Of a stretch of DNA of 64,000 nt, positions 34,831 to 43,832 are shown one piece after another. A program made the translations under genes and the position numbers. Under the pieces are notes generated by a model. It did not search any database and was not told the origin of the DNA. It worked only from the letters and a program-made list of their open reading frames with translations. How positions within the stretch are numbered: the first letter of the stretch is position 1; each line of letters begins with the position of its first letter. The stretch is from JBGPTK01 sp963797765 (GTDB taxonomy: Bacteria; Acidobacteriota; Terriglobia; Acidiferrales; UBA7541), in contig CAWCQU010000007.1 of NCBI GenBank assembly GCA_963797765.1, forward strand, positions 124,001-188,000, given 5' to 3'.

Positions 34831-36040
34831 AGCGAAGCGATTCCGTGGGATGAAGTTTTGCCGCCCGGTTCGCGGGCAGATATCCGAAAAGCAGGCCCGT
34901 TCCGGAAGATACAACGAACGCCAGCAAGACCGACAGCCAAGAAATGGGGATAGTGATCTTTTCAGGCACCTGGGCAATCGTGAGAGCGCCCTCCACCACA
35001 AAGGGAATTGCTACTGCGATCAGAATTCCCACCACGGCGCCGGACCCGCTGATCAGAAAAGCCTCGATCAAGAACTGGTAGAGAATTTCCTTGCGGCGGG
35101 CGCCGATGGCTTTGCGAATTCCGATTTCGCGGGTGCGCTCGGTTACGGTGACGAGCATAATATTCATGATCCCAATTCCACTGATTGCCAAGGCGATCAA
35201 CGCGATCAAAATGAGCACCACGGTGAGCGCCCAGGAAATTTTGTGCGCCGTCTCCAGGATTCCCGTCAGATTCTGCACCCGGTATTCGGCGCCTGCGCGG
35301 TGGCGAGCCAGCAACGCCTCATAGACGCCGCGCGTCACGGAGGGCACATCCTCCGGTTTGTCGGCTTGGGCGTAAAACGTCTTGATGTATTCGCTTCCGG
35401 TGTAATATTTCACCAGCGTAAACGGTACGATCACCGATTCGCGGGTGATTTCCGTTTGGCCGAAAGTGGCCACTCGCTCGCGGAACACACCAATAATAGT
35501 GAAGCTCAGTTCGCCGGCCCGGATTGATTTACCCACGGGATTGTCCGAGGGATAAACCAGCTTTGCCAATTCTTCCGTCAGCAAACACACTTTGCTGCGT
35601 GCCGCCATATCGTCCGAATCGAAATAGCGGCCTTGCACAATCACCAGGTTGCGGATTTTCTGGAATCCGGCGGTGACGCCCACCAGACTGATGGGATGTT
35701 CCACTCCGTCCACGACGACCGACATGGGAATGTCGCGAGTGCCGGCGGCTTCCACGACTTGGGGAACGTCGCGCTTGATGATTTCGAGATCGGCCAGCGT
35801 GATTTCGTCGGCAAGGGTGGTGGGTTGCGAGGCGCTGGAATGGACGAGTTCGGCATAAACGATATTGGCGCCGACACCTTCGATTTGGCCAATGATGTAG
35901 CGCTTGCCTGCCAGGGCCACGGTGACGACCATCACGATGCAGCCGCTGCCAATGATTACGCCGAGCATCGTCAGCATCGCGCGCACTTTATTGGCGCGGA
36001 GCGCGTCGAAGGCCAAAGACCAGGTTTCGCTAGTGATCAA
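34823..36040 (-). CDS. MacB-like ABC transporter permease without its own ATPase domain
   Basis: About 405 residues: an N-terminal helix (RANKVRAMLTMLGVIIGSGC), a periplasmic MacB_PCD domain (IEGVGANIVYAELVHSSASQ to TFYAQADKPEDVPSVTRGVY) and three C-terminal FtsX helices with GIGIMNIMLVTVTERTREIG, KAIGARRKEILYQFLIEAFL and YLPANRAAKLHPTESLRYE. True MacB has an N-terminal ATPase; here it is absent and no separate ATPase gene is next to it. The start is probably TTG 36040 (ITSETWSLAFDAL); TTG 36070 is also in frame. It is translated just before tolC. Confidence 0.85.
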   Translation of the reverse strand: MITSETWSLAFDALRANKVRAMLTMLGVIIGSGCIVMVVTVALAGKRYIIGQIEGVGANIVYAELVHSSASQPTTLADEITLADLEIIKRDVPQVVEAAGTRDIPMSVVVDGVEHPISLVGVTAGFQKIRNLVIVQGRYFDSDDMAARSKVCLLTEELAKLVYPSDNPVGKSIRAGELSFTIIGVFRERVATFGQTEITRESVIVPFTLVKYYTGSEYIKTFYAQADKPEDVPSVTRGVYEALLARHRAGAEYRVQNLTGILETAHKISWALTVVLILIALIALAISGIGIMNIMLVTVTERTREIGIRKAIGARRKEILYQFLIEAFLISGSGAVVGILIAVAIPFVVEGALTIAQVPEKITIPISWLSVLLAFVVSSGTGLLFGYLPANRAAKLHPTESLRYE

Positions 36041-36382
36041 TTCTCCATCCCGGCACCACTTGTCGCCCAAGCAATATGCGGCCCAACGGCAGGAAACAAT
36101 ATGCGGGAAACTATAGCAAACACGGCGACCGGCCCCCCCTGAGAATCTTGATGAGTTGCGTAAACTATACGTCGCAATCCCCCGGTTGCGGGTATGCAGA
36201 TTGGACGCTGAAAACGAACGCAGCGATGCTTTTCAATCTCACTTTCCTGGATATTTCGCAAGCCATGGGCACATATCCAAGTTGGACGGAACACGTCCAA
36301 AAGTTAATGTCATGGCGATAAATTCCGCGCCGCCACCCGAGGAGAAAAAACTTCTTCGACTCGACGCTTGTTATGGGGATGG
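36041..36382. other. Intergenic region with an inverted repeat, no gene seen
   Basis: These 342 bases separate the TPR gene from the permease gene. No convincing gene is present; short frames on either strand lack a ribosome site and family similarity. TTGGACG (36282-36288) and CGTCCAA (36294-36300) form a perfect inverted repeat around GAACA, which could be an operator or an RNA hairpin. TATAGT near 36107-36112 (minus strand) could be part of a promoter for the permease-tolC pair. Confidence 0.35.
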
Positions 36383-37381
36383 CTATTTCGGCTGTTTCTC
36401 GAGTCGCTGGAGGTTGGCTTTGGCGTCTTTGCGGTCTGGGTCGAGTTGCAATGCGGCACGATATTGCTCGGCTGCTTCCATGCGGCGGCCGATTCGTTCG
36501 TAGAGTTTACCGATCCATTCGCGCGCCGCGGCGTGGGAGGGCCAATCGCTGCGGTCCGGCGTACTAGCGAGGAATGACTTCAGATATTTTTCAGCCTCGC
36601 TCAAATTCGTGGCGGCGATCACGCCGGCAACGCCGCGATAATAGGCCAGGCGGGGGTCAGAAGGATTTACGGCCGCGGCGGCATCGATCGCCGCCTTCAT
36701 TTTTGGCGCGTTATTTTGATGGGAGTAGTAACCGGCGACATCCAGGTAGGGGTCCACACTATTCGGCTTCAGCTCCATCACCCAGCCATATTCCGCTTCC
36801 ACCAGATCGGGTTTCTTGGCGTCGCGCCAGTATTCCGCGCGCGCCAGGTGGCCCAGCACCTGATTCTGCGCCGCGATGGCATTCACCTGCGCCAGCGCCA
36901 AGTCCTTGCTGCCGCCGACGATCCATGGCGCTTCCAGGTAGAATTCCATCAGGTCGCGGCGAGCTTCCAAATTGCCGGGGTTCAGGCGGACAGCCGTCTC
37001 GAATTCAGTTTTCACCTTGCGGGCGGTAAATAAGCTGCGCTCTTTATCCGCTTTGGAACCGTAAGCGCGGCCCAGCCACATGTGATAGACGGAGTTTTGC
37101 GGTTCGAGCTTGATTGCTTGCTCTCCCTGAGCAATGGCATCGTTGTAATCGTGCAGCTCGTAATAGCACCGGGCCAAGAGAAAATAGGCCCCTGCATCCG
37201 ACTTGTTTCGCTGAACAATACCCTGAAGAGTTGCAATTGCGGCCGAATAAGCTCCGAGATCGAATTGATGCTGCGCGGTGGGAAACGTCGGGTCAGCGGC
37301 AGCCACCGCTCGGAGGCCCAATGGCCAAGCCGCGGCCAGAAGTATCGCTATCAGAATCAGAAAAACGGATCGACGGCGCAT
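36383..37381 (-). CDS. Secreted or anchored TPR-repeat protein
   Basis: 332 residues from ATG 37381, preceded by GGGGAGAAG. An N-terminal helix (RRRSVFLILIAILLAAAWPL) exports or anchors it. The rest is tetratricopeptide repeats, clear in DAGAYFLLARCYYELHDYND, AIKLEPQNSVYHMWLGRAYG and AAEQYRAALQLDPDRKDAKA. TPR proteins serve as protein-protein scaffolds. It starts 53 bases after the adaptor gene on the same strand, so it is probably part of the exporter's assembly or works on its cargo. Confidence 0.82.
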   Translation of the reverse strand: MRRRSVFLILIAILLAAAWPLGLRAVAAADPTFPTAQHQFDLGAYSAAIATLQGIVQRNKSDAGAYFLLARCYYELHDYNDAIAQGEQAIKLEPQNSVYHMWLGRAYGSKADKERSLFTARKVKTEFETAVRLNPGNLEARRDLMEFYLEAPWIVGGSKDLALAQVNAIAAQNQVLGHLARAEYWRDAKKPDLVEAEYGWVMELKPNSVDPYLDVAGYYSHQNNAPKMKAAIDAAAAVNPSDPRLAYYRGVAGVIAATNLSEAEKYLKSFLASTPDRSDWPSHAAAREWIGKLYERIGRRMEAAEQYRAALQLDPDRKDAKANLQRLEKQPK

Positions 37382-37433
37382 CCAACTTCTCCCCTGGAAG
37401 GAATCCACTCTTGAAAACGCTTTATTCGCCGTT

Positions 37434-38666
37434 TTACGGCGCGTCTATGCCACGCACTTCCAAGTCGTCCTTGAGGTCTACGTCGCCCGGCAGAGCCACG
37501 CGATCGCCCTCTTTCAAACCGGAGGTTACCTCGTACATGGTCGCGCTGGCGATGCCGACCGTGATCTCTCGCAGATGAATACGGTCGCCCCCCAGCACAA
37601 AAACAAAATGGCGCGGTCCGTCGGAGCGCACAGTGGAGCGCGGAACCACCAGCACATTGGCCTGCGAGTGCACCCGGATTCGCACGTTCACATTGATGTT
37701 CGGTATTAACTCTAACTTGCTATTGTCCACCGAGCAGAGCACTTCGCCGACGCTGCGTGTCCCATGCGGCACCACCTGTTTGGGAACCTGTTCGGTGACG
37801 CCCGGCCAGAGTTTCGCGGGCAACGCGTCCCAGGTAATTTCGACCGGCTGGCCTACGGCCAGGGCGCCGAGATCCGGCTCGTCAACATAGGCTCGAACGC
37901 GAACGCGGCGCAGGTCAGCGAAATCGGCGAGTTCGTCCCCCACTTTTACATAGTCGCCTGCGTGGACGGGCAGCGAATACAATGTTCCATTTACGGAAGA
38001 CTTCACGGTGGCGGATGCGACTTTGATTTCCAGCGTCTTGATCAATTCGTTGGCTTGCTGCGCGCGAAGGGAAGCGCGTTGCACGTCCACCGACGCCGCC
38101 CTGGACATATCCTGCTTTTTCTGTTGCAGCGTTTGCAATTCCGCCTGGGCTCGAGCCAGCGAAAGCTGATTCTGATCGAGTTCGTCTTGCGTTGCCGCTT
38201 TTTGCGCAACCAACTTTTTCAACGCGTCCTGCGTATTCTGCAGGCTGGCTACATCGGCCTGGGCTTTCTTCAGATTTCCTTCGAGTTCAGCCATTTGAAC
38301 AGCAGGCCCGCCGGCGCGCGCGGCACGAAGATCTTCCTGTGCGGAAATCAGGCTCTCGCGAGCCTGGGCGAGTTGTGCCCGGGCGTCCTGCGCATCCAGA
38401 GTCAAAATGAGCTGGCCGGGGCGAACGCTCTGGCCCTCAACTGCCGAAACACTGGCGACAAAAGTGGGAAATTGGGCGCGGACAATGAATGGCTGGATAG
38501 GCTCCACTTTACCGTTGCTGGTGATGGAAGCATCGAGATTTTCGCGGACCACTTTGGCCAGTTGCACCTCCGGCGCATGGTTCCGCCCGGTCACGCCAAG
38601 CAGCACCAGAACAACCACCACAGCGCCCAGAAGCGATCCAACCCACTGAGTACGCGTTATTGCCAT
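37434..38666 (-). CDS. HlyD/MacA-like periplasmic adaptor (membrane fusion) protein
   Basis: 410 residues from ATG 38666. A membrane helix (WVGSLLGAVVVVLVLLGVTG) is followed by a lipoyl-like half-motif (NGKVEPIQPFIVRAQF; VEGQSVRPGQLILTLDAQDA) and a long alpha-hairpin (LAQARESLISAQEDLRAARA to LARAQAELQTLQQKKQD). Then come the second lipoyl half (GTLYSLPVHAGDYVKVGDEL) and beta-barrel and membrane-proximal domains (VEITWDALPAKLWPGVTEQV). It links an inner-membrane transporter to a TolC channel. Gene order in the direction of transcription is adaptor, TPR protein, MacB-like permease, TolC. TTG 38681 would add five residues and is less likely. Confidence 0.88.
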   Translation of the reverse strand: MAITRTQWVGSLLGAVVVVLVLLGVTGRNHAPEVQLAKVVRENLDASITSNGKVEPIQPFIVRAQFPTFVASVSAVEGQSVRPGQLILTLDAQDARAQLAQARESLISAQEDLRAARAGGPAVQMAELEGNLKKAQADVASLQNTQDALKKLVAQKAATQDELDQNQLSLARAQAELQTLQQKKQDMSRAASVDVQRASLRAQQANELIKTLEIKVASATVKSSVNGTLYSLPVHAGDYVKVGDELADFADLRRVRVRAYVDEPDLGALAVGQPVEITWDALPAKLWPGVTEQVPKQVVPHGTRSVGEVLCSVDNSKLELIPNINVNVRIRVHSQANVLVVPRSTVRSDGPRHFVFVLGGDRIHLREITVGIASATMYEVTSGLKEGDRVALPGDVDLKDDLEVRGIDAP

Positions 38667-38809
38667 GTCGCCACGTTTCAATTGTGCGGCAGATGGTGCA
38701 AGATCGCAAAATTGTAACAGACCGCTTCACCACTTGCCACGCGCCATGCGGCTCGGTGTGGGCTAGCGCACAAGGCATACTCATGCGGATGCTATACTGG
38801 TGAATCGAG

Positions 38810-39151
38810 ATGCCAACGGTCTTCGTGATCGCCGAAGATTGGATGTTGCGGGCGATGCTGCGTGCCCAGTTGCGCGAATTGGGAGTGGACGCGCTGGGGA
38901 TGGAGAGAACGGATGACGCGGCGCGGGCTATCGCGGACGGGCAAATGCCTGCCGCAGTGGTTCTGGAAACCAGTTCCGCCGAAAAATCAGAGGCCATGAC
39001 CGAATTAGCGCGGCGCGTGCCGCTGATTGTGGTGGCTTCGGGACTTGAGCGCATTGATCTTCCCGAGGCGGCGGCGATTTTTCACCGGCCGGTTCGCGTC
39101 GGCGAAATCGTGGCGCGAGTGATACAGGCTTTAAAAGGACAGGCGGTGTGA
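38810..39151 (+). CDS. Receiver-like (pseudo-CheY) small protein
   Basis: 113 residues, a single domain with a response-regulator-like order of strands and helices: VFVIAEDWMLRAMLRAQLRE, AVVLETSS, VPLIVVASG and FHRPVRVGEIVARVIQAL. The acidic pair before the first helix is partly present (AED). However, the phosphoacceptor Asp position holds Glu (VLET) and the conserved Lys before the last Pro is Arg (HRPV). It is therefore probably a non-phosphorylated receiver, a constitutive or protein-binding form. It is divergent from the adaptor gene at 37434. TATACT near 38792-38797 may be its -10 element. Confidence 0.62.
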   Translation: MPTVFVIAEDWMLRAMLRAQLRELGVDALGMERTDDAARAIADGQMPAAVVLETSSAEKSEAMTELARRVPLIVVASGLERIDLPEAAAIFHRPVRVGEIVARVIQALKGQAV

Positions 39152-39195
39152 GCGGACGGGCTTGCCGCGCTGCTGGATCGTGTTAGAATTCGGCC

Positions 39196-39381
39196 ATGGC
39201 TGAAACGACTCCCGCAAAACCGGAAACTCCCGCCGCACCGGCAGCTCACGGCCACGCGCCCGACCCTGATGCGGCCAAGAAACCTAAAATTCACCGGGTG
39301 TGCATCAGTTGCAATAATATGTTCCAAGTCACAATCGATAATTACGAAGCCAAGCATTGCTCCGCGTGCCACAAAGCCTGA
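39196..39381 (+). CDS. Small protein with a CxxC...CxxC zinc-ribbon-like motif
   Basis: 61 residues from ATG 39196. The first half is Ala/Pro-rich and probably disordered (AETTPAKPETPAAPAAHGHA). The second half has CISC and, after 17 residues, CSAC (RVCISCNNMFQVTIDNY, KHCSACHKA), spacing suited to a single zinc site. I do not recognise a family. It lies 44 bases after the receiver-like gene and 66 bases before the kinase gene, all on the same strand. The CxxC pairs and an ORF of ordinary codon use support a real gene. Confidence 0.6.
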   Translation: MAETTPAKPETPAAPAAHGHAPDPDAAKKPKIHRVCISCNNMFQVTIDNYEAKHCSACHKA

Positions 39382-39447
39382 GTCTCCTGGTGTGGTCGAT
39401 TGACTTAACTTCCATGGACGAATAGCATTACGCGCACATCATCCACC

Positions 39448-42102
39448 ATGATCGGCCAAACCATTTCCCATTACCGGATCGTTGAAAAACTGGGCGGCGG
39501 AGGTATGGGCGTGGTCTATAAGGCCGAAGACACTCGCTTGCATCGCCAGGTGGCGCTGAAATTTCTGCCGGAAGAAACGGCGCGGGACCGCAGCGCGCTG
39601 GATCGATTTCAGCGCGAAGCGCAAGCCGCGTCCGCCTTGAATCATCCCAATATTTGCACGATTTATGACGTGGGCGAGCAGGACGGCCGCGCGTTTATTG
39701 CCATGGAATTTCTGGATGGCGTGACGCTGAAGCACCGGATCGACGGGAGATTGCTGCCGTTCGATCAAGTGCTGGAGCTAGGAATTCAAATTGCCGACGG
39801 GCTGGATGCCGCGCACTCGCAAGGCATCGTGCACCGCGACATCAAGCCGGCGAATATTTTTGTTACCAAGCGCGATCAGGCAAAGATTCTCGATTTTGGC
39901 TTGGCGAAGCTTGCCCCCGGCCAGCAGCCTGGGCATGGCGCGAACGATTCGGCTCAGCCAACGGTTGCTTCGGCCGAGCCTCCCCAGGACGCATTTCATA
40001 CCAGCCCCGGAGCGGCGCTGGGAACAGTGGCGTACATGTCTCCCGAGCAGGCGCTGGGCGAAGAACTGGATGCGCGCACGGATCTTTTCAGCTTTGGAGT
40101 GGTGCTTTATGAAATGACTACCGGGCATCAGGCTTTTTCGGGCACCACTTCGGCGGCGATTTTCGATTCAATACTGCACAAGTCGCCTCCCGCACCTGCG
40201 CGGTTGAACACAGATTTGCCCGCCGATTTCGAACGGATTCTGAACAAGTGCCTGGAAAAAGATCGCAAGCTGCGCTGCCAATCGGCCGCGGAAATTCGGG
40301 CGGACTTGATGCGGCTGAAGCGCGACACTGATTCAAGCCGGCGCGCCGCGGTAACCGCTTCACAAACCGGTGTCGAGGCCGCAACTCTTTCTGCGCCGGT
40401 GGCTCGCCCTGTGCCGCAGGCGCCTTCGATCAGTCGGCTGGCGATGGTGGCAGGGGCAGCGCTGGTGATTGGCGCGGTGACGGGCGCTTTGCTGATGCGA
40501 AGTTTGAACAAGACCACTCCCCCTCTCTACCAGCAGCTTACTTTTCGCCGGGGAAACATTCGCGCCGCGCGATTTGCTGCCGACGGCCAGACCGTTGTTT
40601 ACGGAGCCTGGTGGGAAGGGGCGCCCGGCGAGCTATTCACCACCCGGCCGGACAGCACGCAGTCTCGATCCCTGGGGCTGGACAAAGCCGAACTCCTGGG
40701 CATCTCGTCGACCGGTGAGATTGCCATATCCTTGAACGACATGCCGGTGGAGGGATTTGTTCACCGGGGAACTCTGGGGCGTGTTTCGCTCTCGGGCGGG
40801 GCACCTCGCGAGGTTTTGGAAGGAGTGGAATATGCGGATTGGTCTCCGGCGGGAAACGAATTCCTGGTAATACGAACGCAAGGGGGACGCAGGCGTCTGG
40901 AATATCCGATCGGGAAAGTTTTGTACGAAACCAGCGGCTGGATCAGCCATCCGCGCGTTTCGCGCAAGGGAGATCGCATCGCATTTTTGGATCATCCGCT
41001 TCCCGGCGATGACCAGGGCGCTGTGGTGGTGATCGATCTGGCGGGAAGCAAAAAGACGCTCTCGACTGGCTGGGTGAGCGAGGAGGGTCTGGCCTGGTCT
41101 CCGCAGGGAGACGAGATATGGTTTACGGCTACGCCCACCGGGTTCTCGCGCGCCTTGTATGCCGTGGACATGGCGGGAAAGCTGCGCTTGGTAGCGCGCG
41201 CGCCGGGCATGCTTACGCTGCAAGACACAGCCCCGGACGGCCGTGTATTGGTTACGCGGGAAGCTCCTCGTGCCGGATTTTATGGAATGGCGCCCGGGGC
41301 TGCAAAAGAGCGAGAGCTTTCCTGGCTGGATTACTCGAGTCCGTGCGCTTTGAGCGGGGATGGAAAGTTGGTGCTGTTTGACGAATCCGGTGAAGGCGGC
41401 GGCGCCACCTACTCGGTGTTTTTGCGAAAGACCGATGGATCTCCCGCCATCCGGCTGGGAAACGGAACCTGCACCGCATTGTCGCCCGATACCAAGTGGG
41501 CGATTTCGATTCCGAACGAAGCTCCGGAGCCACTGGTGTTGCTTCCCACCGGCGCTGGTGAGATCCGGCGGATTACGCAGGACAAAATTGACCACACTGC
41601 CGCGGCCTGGCTTCCGGACGGGAAACGGATTGTATTCCTGGGCAGCGAGCCTGGCCACGCGCAGCGCTATTTTGTCCTGGATCTGAACGGAGGACAGCCC
41701 AGAGCGATCTCGCCCGAAGGAATCGGATCGGGCCGGGTGGTGAACATTTCTCCGGATGGGAAATGGGTGGCCGGGGTCGGGCCGGACGAGAAGGGCTATC
41801 TGTACCCGGTTGAAGGGGGAGAAGCGCGCGTCATACCTGGTTTTGAATCGGGATTTCGGTTCACAAACTTCTCCGCGGATGGAAAGGACGTTTTCCTCTA
41901 CGCTTATAACAAGGTCCCATCCAGCGTCTTCCGACTCAATTTGGCCACCGGACAAAAGGCGCTGCTGAAGGAATTGGTCCCGCCGGACCCTGCCGGGATC
42001 GACCACGTTGCGCCCGTATTGATCGCCTTGGATGGTAAAACCTATGTTTACGGATACAACCGCAATCTTTCCGATCTGTATCTGGTCGATGGCTTGAAAT
42101 AA
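39448..42102 (+). CDS. Membrane Ser/Thr protein kinase with TolB/WD40-like propeller
   Basis: 884 residues. The N-terminal Hanks-type kinase (residues 1-290) has a glycine loop KLGGGGMGVVYKAED, catalytic Lys38 (VALKFL), H129-R-D131 in HRDIKPANIF, D149-F-G, and MSPEQALGEELDARTDLFSF. One membrane helix at about 330-350 (LAMVAGAALVIGAVTGALLM) places the rest outside the membrane. The C-terminal ~530 residues are repeated blades with Asp-rich turns (SPDGKWVAGVGPDEKG, FSADGKDVFLYAYNK), like the TolB/WD40 propellers found on many acidobacterial kinases. Substrates and the sensed signal are unknown. Confidence 0.92.
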   Translation: MIGQTISHYRIVEKLGGGGMGVVYKAEDTRLHRQVALKFLPEETARDRSALDRFQREAQAASALNHPNICTIYDVGEQDGRAFIAMEFLDGVTLKHRIDGRLLPFDQVLELGIQIADGLDAAHSQGIVHRDIKPANIFVTKRDQAKILDFGLAKLAPGQQPGHGANDSAQPTVASAEPPQDAFHTSPGAALGTVAYMSPEQALGEELDARTDLFSFGVVLYEMTTGHQAFSGTTSAAIFDSILHKSPPAPARLNTDLPADFERILNKCLEKDRKLRCQSAAEIRADLMRLKRDTDSSRRAAVTASQTGVEAATLSAPVARPVPQAPSISRLAMVAGAALVIGAVTGALLMRSLNKTTPPLYQQLTFRRGNIRAARFAADGQTVVYGAWWEGAPGELFTTRPDSTQSRSLGLDKAELLGISSTGEIAISLNDMPVEGFVHRGTLGRVSLSGGAPREVLEGVEYADWSPAGNEFLVIRTQGGRRRLEYPIGKVLYETSGWISHPRVSRKGDRIAFLDHPLPGDDQGAVVVIDLAGSKKTLSTGWVSEEGLAWSPQGDEIWFTATPTGFSRALYAVDMAGKLRLVARAPGMLTLQDTAPDGRVLVTREAPRAGFYGMAPGAAKERELSWLDYSSPCALSGDGKLVLFDESGEGGGATYSVFLRKTDGSPAIRLGNGTCTALSPDTKWAISIPNEAPEPLVLLPTGAGEIRRITQDKIDHTAAAWLPDGKRIVFLGSEPGHAQRYFVLDLNGGQPRAISPEGIGSGRVVNISPDGKWVAGVGPDEKGYLYPVEGGEARVIPGFESGFRFTNFSADGKDVFLYAYNKVPSSVFRLNLATGQKALLKELVPPDPAGIDHVAPVLIALDGKTYVYGYNRNLSDLYLVDGLK

Positions 42103-42210
42103 GTCCTGTGTTCAAGAATTATCTTTCAGATTGCCCCCGCCGGGAATTCAACTCTTTCGAAAGTTTCGCTACAATGACGCGCGGACATTTTGAGCGGATG
42201 AGAGGAACAG

Positions 42211-42624
42211 ATGCCCATCTATAACGAAGAAATCACTTTGCAATCGACGAAGCTGCGGGAATTTTTCAATATAACTCCAAACCTTAAAGCGGCGGTGGAG
42301 AAGAGCGGATTTTCCGACGGCCTGATCGTGGTTTCTTCGCTGCATTCGAATAGCGCCGTTTTTGTGAATGACGATGAACCCGGCCTGTTGCAGGATTTGG
42401 AAGCGTGGCTCGACCAAATGGCGCCGGCAAGCGCGGATTACAAACATCAGGGGCGATTTGAAAGCACGTCCGCGGTTCATTTGCAGGCGCTGTTACTGAA
42501 TCACCAGGCGATTGTCGCGTTCACAGGGAGGCGGCTCGACTTGGGGCCGTGGCAATTCGTGATTTATGCCGACTTGGACGGACAACGCCCCAAGCGAATC
42601 CTGGTGAAAGTGATGGGGGAATAA
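42211..42624 (+). CDS. yjbQ: YjbQ family protein (UPF0047, secondary thiamine-phosphate synthase-like)
   Basis: 137 residues matching the YjbQ family along its whole length: KLREFFNITPNLKAAVEKSG, LIVVSSLHSNSAVFVNDDEP, GLLQDLEAWLDQMAP, SAVHLQALLLNHQAIVAFTG and LDLGPWQFVIYADLDGQRP. The His in ESTSAVHLQ and the SLHSNSA segment line the active site. E. coli YjbQ has weak thiamine-phosphate synthase activity; its main role is uncertain. ATG 42211 follows GAGGAACAG. Nothing around it points to thiamine synthesis. Confidence 0.93.
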   Translation: MPIYNEEITLQSTKLREFFNITPNLKAAVEKSGFSDGLIVVSSLHSNSAVFVNDDEPGLLQDLEAWLDQMAPASADYKHQGRFESTSAVHLQALLLNHQAIVAFTGRRLDLGPWQFVIYADLDGQRPKRILVKVMGE

Positions 42625-42746
42625 TTCCGGGCTGCTGGGCGTTCGCAGGTGTTGCGTTTTGGCACTGGAATTCTCTCAGAGCGCGAAGCAAAATTATTTC
42701 CACGTTCGCTGCTTACCCAATCCCCCATGCTAGAATCTAACCCTCC

Positions 42747-43769
42747 ATGGCGCCCGAGCCTTTGATCGAAGTTCGCGAACTGTGCAAGCACTTCCAAACA
42801 TTTCATCGCCGGGAAGGCATCTGGGGCGGGATTCAAAACCTGTTCGTGCGCGACTACCGCACCGTGAAGGCGGTGGACAACGTCAATTTTTCCGCCGACC
42901 GCGGCGAGATGGTTGGGTATATCGGCCCGAACGGCGCGGGCAAATCCACTACCATCAAGATGCTGACCGGCATCTTAGTGCCCTCCTCGGGATACATGCA
43001 GGTGAACGGGTTTATTCCGCACCGGCAGCGGCAACAATACGTAAAAACCATCGGAGTTGTCTTCGGCCAGCGCACGCAATTGTGGTGGGATATCGCGGTG
43101 GTGGAGTCGTTCAAACTGCTGCGGCGCATCTACGGTGTTTCGCAGAGTGATTTCAATTCGCGCATGGAGCGATTCAACGAAATTTTAGGGATCAAGGATT
43201 ACCTGCACACTCCGGTGCGCAAGCTTTCGCTCGGCGAACGGATGCGCTGCGACCTGGCCGCCGCGCTGCTGCACAATCCCCCGCTGCTTTTTCTGGATGA
43301 GCCGACCATCGGCCTGGACGTGGTGGCGAAAGATCATATCCGGCATTTTCTGCGCGAGATCAATCGCGAATTCAGGACCACGGTGCTGCTGACCACGCAC
43401 GATCTGGATGATATCGAAGAGCTTTGCCGCCGCATCGTAATTATCGATCATGGCCGGCTGCTCTACGATGGTCCGCTCGATGTGCTAAAACAGCGGCTGT
43501 TACGCACCAAGCAAATCAAATTTGCGCTCAAGGATCGCGAGCAGGTTGCGAGCATGGAAATGATCGCACGCGACGGGCTGCACATCGATCAGGTGGACGA
43601 GTTGACCTACCGAATCCGTTTCGACCGTACGCAGATTTCGACATCGGACTTGATTCGCCAGATTCTTTCGACAGTGGAAGTTCGCGATTTGCTGATCGAG
43701 GATGAGCCGATCGAAGAAATCGTCAAGCGAATTTACGCCGGTGAGGCGCTACTGGAGACTAGCGCCTAA
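42747..43769 (+). CDS. ABC-2 exporter ATP-binding protein
   Basis: 340 residues. Walker A is at residues 60-67 (GPNGAGKS, in YIGPNGAGKSTTIKMLTGIL). Q-loop region VFGQRTQLWWDI, signature LSLGERMRCDLAAALLHNP and Walker B LLFLDEPTIGLDVVA follow, and the H-loop is TTHDLDDIEEL. The size, a WWDI segment after the Q-loop and a C-terminal extension place it with the daunorubicin/viologen-type exporters, whose partners are two single-polypeptide ABC2_membrane_6 permeases. Those follow at 44522 and 45370. Confidence 0.93.
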   Translation: MAPEPLIEVRELCKHFQTFHRREGIWGGIQNLFVRDYRTVKAVDNVNFSADRGEMVGYIGPNGAGKSTTIKMLTGILVPSSGYMQVNGFIPHRQRQQYVKTIGVVFGQRTQLWWDIAVVESFKLLRRIYGVSQSDFNSRMERFNEILGIKDYLHTPVRKLSLGERMRCDLAAALLHNPPLLFLDEPTIGLDVVAKDHIRHFLREINREFRTTVLLTTHDLDDIEELCRRIVIIDHGRLLYDGPLDVLKQRLLRTKQIKFALKDREQVASMEMIARDGLHIDQVDELTYRIRFDRTQISTSDLIRQILSTVEVRDLLIEDEPIEEIVKRIYAGEALLETSA

Positions 43770-43832
43770 TTACGGGATTGCGATATAAATGGATTCGCTT
43801 GGCTTTGAGATTTATTTCGGGGATGAATTGAT

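Noticed and set aside
40633..42006. Open frame of 457 codons on the minus strand
   Set aside because: Antisense of the kinase propeller; compositionally biased, no motif.
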